A DNA stretch of 64,000 bases from positions 2,294,001-2,358,000 of the forward strand of contig NZ_CP085935.1 in the NCBI RefSeq assembly GCF_020735465.1, in the 5' to 3' direction. Made by a program: the position numbers and the translations under genes. The stretch's first letter is position 1, and each line of letters opens with the position of its first letter. The notes beneath the pieces are model-generated. The model was not told the origin of the DNA. It searched no databases and saw nothing but the letters and a program-made list of their open reading frames with translations. This document shows positions 41,705 through 49,783 of this stretch, in pieces. The DNA comes from Collinsella stercoris DSM 13279. Its GTDB lineage: Bacteria > Actinomycetota > Coriobacteriia > Coriobacteriales > Coriobacteriaceae.

Positions 41705-41742
41705 GTTCCTGTATTACATAAGATTATATGTAATACAGGAAC
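41705..41742 (-). promoter_or_regulatory. 16-bp inverted repeat upstream of the relBE-like pair
   Basis: GTTCCTGTATTACATA (41705-41720) is the exact reverse complement of 41727-41742, with a 6-bp spacer AGATTA. It starts 11 bases before the antitoxin start codon, as expected for autorepression by the antitoxin. Confidence 0.75.
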
Positions 41743-41864
41743 TGACGGGAGTAGAAATCTCACGCCTTCTGTATCTCGCGGGCTTCTTTTCGCCCGCATG
41801 CGCTGGCCTTTTGGCATATGAAACTCTGAGGATGTTCATGCTGGACGTGCGTGCGATAAGCGGC

Positions 41865-41983
41865 TACTATAGTCAAACACGCCTTGCGCGTTCGATGGGT
41901 TCGGGTGACGATATGTTCCGAACCTGGTCAGGTCCGGAAGGAAGCAGCCATAAGGAGCCTCTGCCGGGCACCCGTTCCCATCG
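41865..41983 (+). ncRNA. ffs: Signal recognition particle RNA (4.5S-type), with -10 box upstream
   Basis: The invariant core GGTCAGGTCC-GGAAGGAAGCAGCC is present at 41926-41949. The ends pair: CGATGGG and CGGGTG (from 41893) with CACCCG and CCCATCG (to 41983). The mature RNA is therefore about 41893-41983, 91 nt, the short bacterial form without an Alu domain. A TACTAT box at 41865-41870 is the likely -10. Confidence 0.93.
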
Positions 41984-42200
41984 AGCGCACGGGGCGTTTT
42001 TCCGTTTCGATGGCCTTTCCTTGAGGCTTCCTCGGCTCATGGGGCGACGTCCCCAAGGTGCGCTCGATCACCGGCCTGCACGTGCAGACATGCCGTACCG
42101 CTATCCGCCGCGGCGCGCTGACAAGAGTACAATGTGACCGTTTTGGTGTCAGAGGGCGTTGTTCGCGCGCGAACGGCCCGATGGATTGGGATAGTCCCGT

Positions 42201-44021
42201 ATGATCGAACTGCTCAAACGGTTTGGCCGACCCTTTCGTCGCGAGCTCACGCTCGGTCCGGCGAGCAAGCTCATCGAGGTCGTGTTCGACTTGCTTTCGC
42301 CCCTCGTCGTCACGCTCATGATCGACCGCGGCGTGGGTGAGCGCAACGTCGAGGCCCTCTTGATGTACGGCGCCCTGCTCGTGATCATGGCGCTCGCGGG
42401 CTTCGCCTCCACGCTCGTCTGCCAAAAAATGGCCGCCCGTGCCTCGCAGGGACTGGGCACCAGCATGCGCGACGCGCTGTTCGCCCACATCAACGCATTC
42501 TCCTTTGCCGAGCTCGACCGATTTGGCACGCCGTCGCTCATCACGCGCATCACCAACGACGTCAATCAGGTGCAGCTCGCCATCGCCCTGGCGATCCGCC
42601 AACTCACGCGCTTTCCGCTCCTGGCCCTGGGTTCCATGGTGGCGGCCCTGCTCATCGATGTGAAGCTCGGTCTGATCTTCCTGGTATCTACACCGCTCAT
42701 CGGCGCGATCTTCTGGTTCGTCATGGCGCGCTGCATCCCGTACTTTAGGCGCATGCAGCGGCAGCTCGACCAGATCGGGCTGATCACGCGCGAGGGGCTG
42801 TCCGGCGCGCGCGTCGTCCGCGCGTTCGTGCGCGAGGAACACGAGCGAGGTCGCTTTGCCCGTGCAGCATTCGACCAAGCGGACACCGCGATCGCCGTGG
42901 GGCGTCTGTCCTGCGTGCTCAACCCGGCGACGTTCCTCGTCATGAACCTCGCCGTGTGCGCCATCCTGTGGGTGGGCGGCTTTCAGGTCGAGGCGGGTGC
43001 CCTTACGCAGGGGCAGGTCATGGCGTTCGTGAACTACATGACGCAGACCCTGCTCGCCATCGTGTACGTGGCCAATCTCGTGGTCGTGTTCACCAAGGCG
43101 AGCGCGAGCGCCGATCGCATCGTGGAGGTGCTTGCGTGCGAGCCGACCATTCGCGACGTTGCCGAGCAAGACGTTGGGCGTGGCTCGGGCTCTGCGGGCG
43201 ATCCGCTTACGGCCGATATCGACCTGAATGCCCCGGCGATCCGTCTGTGCGGCGCGTCGTTTGCCTATCCCGGCAGCGCGGAGGATGCGGTGCACGATGT
43301 GACGCTCGAGGTTCCGCGCGGCGGCACGCTCGGCGTGATCGGCGGCACGGGCTCTGGCAAGTCCACGTTGGTGAGCCTTCTGCCGCGCTTGTACGACGTC
43401 ACGCGCGGATCAGTCGAGATCTGCGGCCGCGATGTGCGCACCTGGCCAGTGGAAAACCTCCGCCGTGCCTTCGGCTTTGTCCCTCAAAAAGCGGAGCTGG
43501 TAAGCGGCACCGTTCGCTCGAACTTGCTTTGGCGCGACCCTTTGGCGGCCGATGACGACCTGTGGCGCGCACTGGAGGTCGCCCAAGCGGCGGATTTTGT
43601 GCGCGCCCTGCCGGAGGGGCTGGATGCCCCCGTCGAGGCCGGGGGCAAGAACTTCTCGGGCGGGCAGCGCCAGCGCTTGACCATCGCTCGCGCCCTGGTG
43701 GGCGACCCGGCGCTGCTCGTCATGGATGACTCAGCCTCAGCGCTCGATTACAGGACCGACGCCGCGCTCCGCAAGGCGGTTCGCGCGCTCGGTGCGTCCG
43801 GGTCCTGCGGGGGCATGACGACGGTGGTGGTGAGCCAGCGGGTGTCTTCGGTGAGCGATGCCGACCTCGTCTGCGTGATGCGTCACGGCCGCGCGGTCGG
43901 TGTGGGCACGCACGAGGAGCTCATGGCGACATGCGCGGTCTACCGCGAGATCGCCGAGTCCCAGCTGTACCAAAAGCCCGCCGCGCTCGCGGCGGGGAAG
44001 GGGGTGGCCGCGCATGCCTAA
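42201..44021 (+). CDS. ABC exporter half-transporter with degenerate ATPase motifs
   Basis: 606-residue type IV ABC exporter subunit: six membrane helices (about 1-310) and an ATPase domain. Walker A is GGTGSGKST and the signature is NFSGGQRQR. The residue after Walker B is Asp rather than the catalytic Glu (LLVMDDSASALD), and the switch His is Gln (VVSQRVSSV). These changes mark it as the inactive-site half of a heterodimeric exporter like LmrC or TM287. It overlaps the following subunit gene by 8 bp. The substrate is unknown; multidrug or lipid export is typical for the class. Confidence 0.92.
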   Translation: MIELLKRFGRPFRRELTLGPASKLIEVVFDLLSPLVVTLMIDRGVGERNVEALLMYGALLVIMALAGFASTLVCQKMAARASQGLGTSMRDALFAHINAFSFAELDRFGTPSLITRITNDVNQVQLAIALAIRQLTRFPLLALGSMVAALLIDVKLGLIFLVSTPLIGAIFWFVMARCIPYFRRMQRQLDQIGLITREGLSGARVVRAFVREEHERGRFARAAFDQADTAIAVGRLSCVLNPATFLVMNLAVCAILWVGGFQVEAGALTQGQVMAFVNYMTQTLLAIVYVANLVVVFTKASASADRIVEVLACEPTIRDVAEQDVGRGSGSAGDPLTADIDLNAPAIRLCGASFAYPGSAEDAVHDVTLEVPRGGTLGVIGGTGSGKSTLVSLLPRLYDVTRGSVEICGRDVRTWPVENLRRAFGFVPQKAELVSGTVRSNLLWRDPLAADDDLWRALEVAQAADFVRALPEGLDAPVEAGGKNFSGGQRQRLTIARALVGDPALLVMDDSASALDYRTDAALRKAVRALGASGSCGGMTTVVVSQRVSSVSDADLVCVMRHGRAVGVGTHEELMATCAVYREIAESQLYQKPAALAAGKGVAAHA

Positions 44022-45987
44022 TCCATACGCCTCGACCGCCGGTGCCTCCACCATCACGGCGACCGTTTCGGGAAACGACAACCTCAACGACTTTCACGAT
44101 CCGCGCGGTGGCGATCGGCAGCGGGAATCCATGGGCGCCCGGGAGGTAGCGCGCCGCATCTTCACCTACGTGCGCCCCCATGCAGGGCTGTTCACGGCGT
44201 CCTTTGCATGCGCCGCGCTCTCGGTTGTCCTGCAGCTCTTCGTGCCCATCCTCATCGGCTGCGCCATCGACCTCATCGTGGGTGCGGGCCGCGTCGACCT
44301 GGCGTCCCTGATCCCTCTGCTCGTCCAGCTCGCCGCGACGGTCCTCGCGGCCGCCGCCTTGCAGTGGGTGCAGGGCGCGTGCGTGAATCGCCTGTCCTGT
44401 GCGACCGTGCGCGACCTGCGGACCGAGGCGTATGACAAGCTCACGTGCGTGCCACTCTCGCTTATCGACCGCCATCCGCACGGCGACTACATCTCGCGCG
44501 TGGTCAACGACGTCGACCAGGTGGGCGACGGCCTGCTCCAGGGCCTAACGCAGCTGTTCAACGGCGTGGTGACCATCGCGGCCACCCTCGTCTTCATGTT
44601 CACGACCTCGGTTCCCATGGCGTTCCTCGTGGTGCTCGTCACGCCGTTTGCCGTGCTCGCGGCGGGCGCGATGGCCCGGTTTGCAGGGCGGAGCTTTGCC
44701 GCGCAGATGGGCATCCAGGGCGAGCTGTCCGCCTATGTCGAGGAGTACGTGGGGGCGCAGCGCCTGGTGAGCTCCTTTGCCTATGGGGACCGTGCGCGGG
44801 AGGGCTTTGCGCACATCAACCGCGAGCTCTACACCGCGGGCGAGCGCGCGCAGTTTTTGAGCTCGCTCGCGAACCCGGGCACGCGGTTCGTCAACAACTG
44901 CATGTACGCGGTGGTGGCGGTCGCGGGATTTGTGGGCGTCGTCACGGGGTTTCCCGCCGTGCTCACCGTGGGCGACGTGCAGGTGTTCCTGTCGTATGCA
45001 AACCAATACACCAAGCCGTTCAACGAGATCTCGGGCGTGGTGACGCAGATCCAGGGCGCGTTCGCCTCTGCTCGTCGCGTATTCGCCCTGCTCGACGCCC
45101 CTGAGGACGGCGCGGGGGAGGCGCCGACGGCCGTTTCGCCCATCGCCCCCCGCGCGGATGACGGGGCTGCGACGGGCCTCACGTGCGGCTCCGCTCCTTG
45201 CATCGAGTTGGATGCACCTGCCCTTGGCGGCGCATCTCCCGCCGGCCCGCTCGTCGGCGACGTCGTCTTCGATCACGTGGACTTTTCCTACGTGCCTGGA
45301 CACCCACTGCTGCAGGGCATCTGCCTGCACGCCCGTCCCGGCATGCGCATGGCGCTCGTGGGTCCCACGGGCTGCGGCAAGACCACCCTCATCAACCTGC
45401 TGCTGCGCTTTTACGATGTCGACGCGGGCGAGATCCGCGTAAACGGCAAGCCCACCACGGCGTATGCGCGCGAGGACCTTCGCCGCGCGTTCGGCATGGT
45501 GCTGCAAGAGAGCTGGCTGTTCGAGGGGTCGGTACACGACAACATCGCCTACGGCTGCCCGGGAGCCTCGCGCGAGCAGGTGGAGGACGCCGCCCGTCGC
45601 GCCCGCGCAGACGCGTTCATCCGTGCGCTCCCCGCAGGCTACGACACGGTTCTGCCCGAGAACGGAGGGTCGCTCTCGCAGGGTCAGCGTCAGCTGCTGT
45701 GCATCGCGCGCGTCATGCTCGCGGACCCCGAGATCTTGCTGCTGGATGAGGCCACCAGCAGCATCGACACGCGTACCGAGCTCCAGGTCCAGGCTGCGTT
45801 CGATGATCTTATGCGGGGCCGCACGAGCTTTGTGGTGGCGCACCGCCTGAGCACCATCCGCGAGGCGGACTGCATCTTGGTCATGCGCGACGGGCGCATC
45901 GTCGAGCGTGGCACGCACGACGGGCTCCTCGCCGCCGGCGGCTTCTACGCCGAGCTTTACAACAGCCAGTTCGCGACGACGTGCTGA
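44014..45987 (+). CDS. ABC exporter half-transporter, catalytically canonical partner
   Basis: 657-residue partner subunit. The ATG at 44014 lies inside the end of the upstream gene (ATGCCTAA). About 45 polar residues precede the membrane domain. The ATPase domain has Walker A GPTGCGKTT, Walker B with catalytic Glu (LLLDEATSSID) and switch His (VVAHRLSTI), but the signature is LSQGQ rather than LSGGQ. Together with the substitutions in the partner, this leaves one complete and one degenerate ATP site, the hallmark of asymmetric exporters. A roughly 50-residue Ala/Pro-rich linker lies between the membrane and ATPase parts. Confidence 0.92.
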   Translation: MPNPYASTAGASTITATVSGNDNLNDFHDPRGGDRQRESMGAREVARRIFTYVRPHAGLFTASFACAALSVVLQLFVPILIGCAIDLIVGAGRVDLASLIPLLVQLAATVLAAAALQWVQGACVNRLSCATVRDLRTEAYDKLTCVPLSLIDRHPHGDYISRVVNDVDQVGDGLLQGLTQLFNGVVTIAATLVFMFTTSVPMAFLVVLVTPFAVLAAGAMARFAGRSFAAQMGIQGELSAYVEEYVGAQRLVSSFAYGDRAREGFAHINRELYTAGERAQFLSSLANPGTRFVNNCMYAVVAVAGFVGVVTGFPAVLTVGDVQVFLSYANQYTKPFNEISGVVTQIQGAFASARRVFALLDAPEDGAGEAPTAVSPIAPRADDGAATGLTCGSAPCIELDAPALGGASPAGPLVGDVVFDHVDFSYVPGHPLLQGICLHARPGMRMALVGPTGCGKTTLINLLLRFYDVDAGEIRVNGKPTTAYAREDLRRAFGMVLQESWLFEGSVHDNIAYGCPGASREQVEDAARRARADAFIRALPAGYDTVLPENGGSLSQGQRQLLCIARVMLADPEILLLDEATSSIDTRTELQVQAAFDDLMRGRTSFVVAHRLSTIREADCILVMRDGRIVERGTHDGLLAAGGFYAELYNSQFATTC

Positions 45988-45989
45988 AA

Positions 45990-46126
45990 AAATCCCTTGC
46001 AGTAAAATGTCAACGACAGCGGTGCATATCTGTTGATTTTCAGCCGTCAATCCACCTGCGTTTTTGCCGATGGCCGATACCAAGTTAAATGCAGCTGCAG
46101 GTATAGGAATTTACAGCAAGGGATTT
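45990..46126. repeat. 137-bp intergenic element with near-perfect 17-bp terminal inverted repeats
   Basis: AAATCCCTTGCAGTAAA (45990-46006) and TTTACAGCAAGGGATTT (46110-46126) are reverse complements with one mismatch. They bracket about 100 bp containing further small palindromes (GCAGCTGC). It begins 3 bp after the ABC gene stop. It could be a large hairpin terminator, a structured RNA or a MITE-like remnant. Confidence 0.5.
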
Positions 46127-46504
46127 ATGCAGCAGCGCGCCAACGCGGGACCGTTTTATTGCGGGCGCCCTGCCTTGCTTTCGCGGATTTGCGCAACTGT
46201 GGCCGCCGTGAGTGGCGCTCTCTAAAAAGTATGAGCTCTACCTGCGAAATCTGCAAAATCAGGACAATAGAACGGCTAAAACCTGCAAAACACGAACTTT
46301 AATGAGGTGAAAACCTGCAAAATTCGGATGTCCGCGGGACCTCACGCCCCACGCCCCGCGCTCGCCATATGACTCCCGTTGCACACCCTTTACCGGTGCT
46401 TGAGGGAATCTTGACCCGCGTGGCTCCTGAGCTACCGTATCATTTTCCTATCTAGGCATGTAGGCCGAGCATGCGCGCGGCCGCGAGGGGAACGGAAGGC
46501 CGCC
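46127..46504. other. Non-coding region with repeated ACCTGCRAAA motifs
   Basis: No believable gene is present. ACCTGCGAAA (46240), ACCTGCAAAA (46281) and ACCTGCAAAA (46313) recur at 41- and 32-bp spacing, with AT-rich bases between. A TTGACC (46411) and TATCAT (46438) could form a weak promoter for the next gene, but their spacing is 21 bp. Confidence 0.4.
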
Positions 46505-47767
46505 ATGGCACTCAAATACACAAAACTCGAGCGCAACTGGGTCATGTACGATGTGGGCAACTCCGCTCTCGTCCTGCTGAACACGGCGGTGGTGCCCATC
46601 TACTTCAACGCCATCAACACCGGCGCCCATCCGGCGGAGCTCGTTGCCGCCTGGGCCAACGCACAGACCGTCGCATCGCTCGTGGTGGCGCTGCTCATGC
46701 CCATCTTGGGTTCGCTTGCCGACTACGCAGGCAACAAGATCAAGTTCTTTACCGGGTTCTTCTTCACCGGTCTCATCCTGTGCCTGGTCGAGGCGATTCC
46801 CATGGGCGCGTTGCCGTTCTTGGTGGTCTACGTCCTGTGCACCATCGGCCTCAACTCGTCGATGACGTTCTACGACGCCATGCTCACCGACGTCACCACC
46901 GATGAGCGCATGGATGCGGTGTCCAGCTCGGGCTTTGCCTGGGGGTATGTGGGCTCCACCATCCCGTTCATCGCCTGCATCGCGCTCATCTTTGGCGGTC
47001 CGAGCATCCTCGGCCTCGATACCCTCACCTGCACGCGCCTGTGCTTCATCATCACCGCCGCGTGGTGGCTCGCCTTTACCATTCCGCTGCTGCGCACCTA
47101 CAAGCAGCGCTATGGCAAGGAGCGCGACGAGGGTGCGGACGGCGTCATGCGCAACATCGCCAACACGTTCAAGGGCCTGCTCGACACCATGCGCAGCATC
47201 CTGCACGACCGCGTGCTGCTGGTGTTCATGGTCGCGTTCTTCTTCTATATCGACGGCGTGCACACCGTTATCTCCATGGCCACGAGCTACGGCGCCGCGC
47301 TGGGCATCGACTCCACCCAGCTCGTGCTCGCCCTGCTCGTCACGCAGTTCGTGGCGTTTCCCTCCGCCATCATCTACGGCAAGCTTGCCGGGCGCGTGGG
47401 CACGCTGCGCATGATCATCGTGGCGGTCGCCGCGTACGTGGGCATTGTGCTGTTCGCCGCGTTCTTCCTCAAGTCCGCCGTGGAGTTTTGGATTCTCGCG
47501 GTGCTCGTGGGCATGTTCCAGGGCGGCGTGCAGGCGCTTTCGCGCAGCTACTTTGGCCGTCTGATTCCCAAGGACCGCGCCAACGAGTATTACGGCTTCT
47601 TCGACATCTTTGGCCGTTACGCCTCCGTTATGGGAACTCTGCTAGTATCTGTCGTGACCTCGCTCACGCACGATCCTTCTTTAGGAGTGCTTTCCATCGG
47701 GATCTTGCTTGTTGTGGGCTTGGTCATGCTAGTAAAGCTCTCCCGAATGCAGGAGGCGCACGCCTAG
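46505..47767 (+). CDS. MFS transporter, UMF1 (Atg22-like) family
   Basis: 420-residue, about twelve-helix membrane protein. The start WVMYDVGNSALVLLNTAVVPIYF is the UMF1/Atg22 signature, and the family loop LPILGSLADYAGNKIKFF-type segment (PILGSLADYAGNK) and FGRLIPKDRANEYYGFFDIFGRYAS near the C-terminus confirm it. In yeast Atg22 exports amino acids from the vacuole, while bacterial substrates are unknown. GGAAGGCCGCC precedes the ATG. It ends 120 bp before queT. Confidence 0.88.
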   Translation: MALKYTKLERNWVMYDVGNSALVLLNTAVVPIYFNAINTGAHPAELVAAWANAQTVASLVVALLMPILGSLADYAGNKIKFFTGFFFTGLILCLVEAIPMGALPFLVVYVLCTIGLNSSMTFYDAMLTDVTTDERMDAVSSSGFAWGYVGSTIPFIACIALIFGGPSILGLDTLTCTRLCFIITAAWWLAFTIPLLRTYKQRYGKERDEGADGVMRNIANTFKGLLDTMRSILHDRVLLVFMVAFFFYIDGVHTVISMATSYGAALGIDSTQLVLALLVTQFVAFPSAIIYGKLAGRVGTLRMIIVAVAAYVGIVLFAAFFLKSAVEFWILAVLVGMFQGGVQALSRSYFGRLIPKDRANEYYGFFDIFGRYASVMGTLLVSVVTSLTHDPSLGVLSIGILLVVGLVMLVKLSRMQEAHA

Positions 47768-47833
47768 GCGCCGGCCCGCATCCCGCGACGCGCGGCTCAC
47801 GCCCGTCGTCGCTCGGGCGACCATACCACCTTG

Positions 47834-47867
47834 CGGAGGGTTTTACTGGCAGCAGTAAAGCCCTCCG
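47834..47867 (+). promoter_or_regulatory. Hairpin in the queT leader (terminator or riboregulator)
   Basis: A 14-bp stem (CGGAGGGTTTTACT / AGTAAAGCCCTCCG, one wobble) with loop GGCAGC, ending 21 bases before the queT ATG. QueT genes in other bacteria are under preQ1 riboswitches. I cannot match this leader to a preQ1 class by eye, so it may only be the terminator of the upstream gene; the T-run after it is poor. Confidence 0.45.
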
Positions 47868-47888
47868 ATTGTATAGAAGGTGGAGAAC

Positions 47889-48518
47889 ATGAGTCAGAAC
47901 AAGAACGAAGCGAAGGACCGTGCCGCGAAAAGCCGGGTGGGGGACGCCCGCTACGTCGCCCATGTGGGCGTGATCGCCGCCGCATATGCGGTGTGCACGC
48001 TGGTCGCCATGATGTTTTTGGGCAGCCTTGCCTGGGGCCCCATCCAATTCCGCGTCAGCGAGGCACTGTGCGTGTTGGCGCTGTTCACGCCCGCGGCGGT
48101 TCCCGGCCTGACGCTCGGCTGCGTTATCGCCAACGTCGCCAACATCGCCATCTCGGGCACGGGCATGCTCGGCATGCTCGACGTGGTGTTCGGCTCGCTC
48201 GCCACGTTCGCCGGCGCGCTGTTCACGTGGAAGATGCGCCGCCGCCCCCTTGTGGCGCTCGCGGGCCCCGTGCTGGCAAACGCGCTCATCGTGCCCGCGT
48301 ACCTGCCCCTGCTCCTGCAGGGCATCGGTTTTTACACCATCCCCTTCACGTCCATCTCGCTCGACGGCGCCTATCCGCTCATGTATGCCTTTGGGTTGGT
48401 GACCACCGGTTTGGGCGAAGCGGTTATCATGTACGTGTTGGGCTACCCGCTTTCGCGATCTTTGGCAAAAACGCCGTTCGTCAAGCGCGAGCTCGCTCAG
48501 TTGGGTACAACTAAGTAA
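47889..48518 (+). CDS. queT: QueT-family queuosine-precursor transporter
   Basis: 209-residue membrane protein of the QueT (COG4708) ECF S-component family, importing a queuosine precursor. The ATG at 47889 has GAAGGTGGAG upstream; a GTG three codons earlier is less likely. About six membrane helices; conserved AWGPIQFRVSEAL and PGLTLGCVIANV. It would work with a shared ECF energising module encoded elsewhere. tRNA-Asp, one of the queuosine-modified tRNAs (GUN anticodon), lies 4 kb downstream, probably by chance. Confidence 0.88.
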   Translation: MSQNKNEAKDRAAKSRVGDARYVAHVGVIAAAYAVCTLVAMMFLGSLAWGPIQFRVSEALCVLALFTPAAVPGLTLGCVIANVANIAISGTGMLGMLDVVFGSLATFAGALFTWKMRRRPLVALAGPVLANALIVPAYLPLLLQGIGFYTIPFTSISLDGAYPLMYAFGLVTTGLGEAVIMYVLGYPLSRSLAKTPFVKRELAQLGTTK

Positions 48519-48598
48519 CAGAAACGGAAAGGTTCGTCGCCGCTTGCGCGTAGCGCGGCTTGCAGGCGCCCTGCCGTGATTGTAAGGGAGGGGGCTGC

Positions 48599-49783
48599 AT
48601 GAATCCGACCATCGTCATTCCGAGTTACTGGGCGGGCGATCCCGCCGAGCTCAAATCGCCTGGAGCTTACGACCACTCGTCGGACTTGGCCGCGACCCGT
48701 CCCGAGCTGGACCGCTGCTTGGCCTCGCTCGAGCAGGTTCGCGACCTTCCCCGCATCATCGTGCTGCTCGTATGCCCCCAGCGGCTGACGGACCGCATCG
48801 CCGAGCGCGTGCAGGGCGTGATCGACGGTCACCCTTCGCTCGAGGTCACGCTCGTCACCAACCGCGAGGCGTCGGTCGTCATGGAGCGCGTGAGCCAGAT
48901 CGCCCCGAACGTGCGGGGCGAGACGGTGTCCCTGCGCGGCTACGGCGCCATCCGCAACATGGGCTTGGCGTGCGCGGCGATTTTGGGCCACGATGCCGTG
49001 GTGTTCCTCGACGACGACGAGGTCGTGCTCGCGCCCGACTTTATGGAAAAAGCGCTGTACGGCCTGGGGCACGAGACGCGCCAGCGGTTGCCCATCCTCG
49101 CCAAGAGCGGCTACTTTTACAACAAGGCGGGCTCCCCGCTCGCCGACACGTCAAAAAAGAACGGCATCACCTGCCGCTGGTGGACCAAGCGCATCGAATT
49201 CAACCGCTGGATGGAGCGCGCCCTCTCCGGGACGCGCATCTCGCGTTCCAACTACGTGTGCGGCGGCTGCTTCGCCGTGCACGCGCGCGCGTTCAAGCGC
49301 GTGGCGTTCGACCCCTACATCACGCGCGGCGAGGACTTGGACTACCTGTTCAACATGCGCCTTTCGGGCATGGACGTGTGGTTTGACAACGCGTGGGTGG
49401 TCAAGCACCTGCCGCCGCACCAGGTGGAGGAGTCCCCGCGCTTTATGCAAAACGTCTACCGCTGGTATTACGAGCGCGCCAAGCTCGCGAGCGCCTCGCG
49501 CCGCCCCGAGATCACGTCCGTCACCGCCGCATCGCTCATGCCGTATCCGGGCCCCTGGATTTCCAGCGGGCTGGACGAGCGCGTGCGCAAGACGGCGCTC
49601 GTTCGCATGATGTTCACGCGGGAGCATCGCGGATACTGGCACATCTACCGCCACGGCATCGCCGAGGCGCGCGACTATGCCGCCAAGCACGAGGACGATT
49701 ACCTCAGATTTGTCAGTTTTTGGCCGAGTATCATGGGTGGGCTTTCCGGCGACGAGCGCCTTGCCGCCCTATTGGAGCGTTGA
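48599..49783 (+). CDS. Glycosyltransferase family 2-like protein
   Basis: 394-residue predicted glycosyltransferase with a GT-A fold. The N-terminus TIVIPSYWAGDP starts the nucleotide-binding domain, and the metal-binding DXD-type motif is VVFLDDDEVVLAPDF. GEDLDYLFNMRL is the downstream acidic motif for the acceptor side. No membrane helices. GGGAGGGGGCTGC precedes the ATG. Its stop codon overlaps the start of the histidine kinase (TGATG), so the two are co-translated although their functions are not obviously linked. The sugar and the acceptor are unknown. Confidence 0.8.
   Translation: MNPTIVIPSYWAGDPAELKSPGAYDHSSDLAATRPELDRCLASLEQVRDLPRIIVLLVCPQRLTDRIAERVQGVIDGHPSLEVTLVTNREASVVMERVSQIAPNVRGETVSLRGYGAIRNMGLACAAILGHDAVVFLDDDEVVLAPDFMEKALYGLGHETRQRLPILAKSGYFYNKAGSPLADTSKKNGITCRWWTKRIEFNRWMERALSGTRISRSNYVCGGCFAVHARAFKRVAFDPYITRGEDLDYLFNMRLSGMDVWFDNAWVVKHLPPHQVEESPRFMQNVYRWYYERAKLASASRRPEITSVTAASLMPYPGPWISSGLDERVRKTALVRMMFTREHRGYWHIYRHGIAEARDYAAKHEDDYLRFVSFWPSIMGGLSGDERLAALLER

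Noticed and set aside
41811..42137. 108-codon frame over the SRP RNA
   Set aside because: The region is explained by the SRP RNA secondary structure and its invariant core; the protein has no family features.
46033..46302. 89-codon frame in the ABC-UMF1 gap
   Set aside because: It crosses the inverted-repeat element, has no ribosome site and atypical composition; treated as non-coding.
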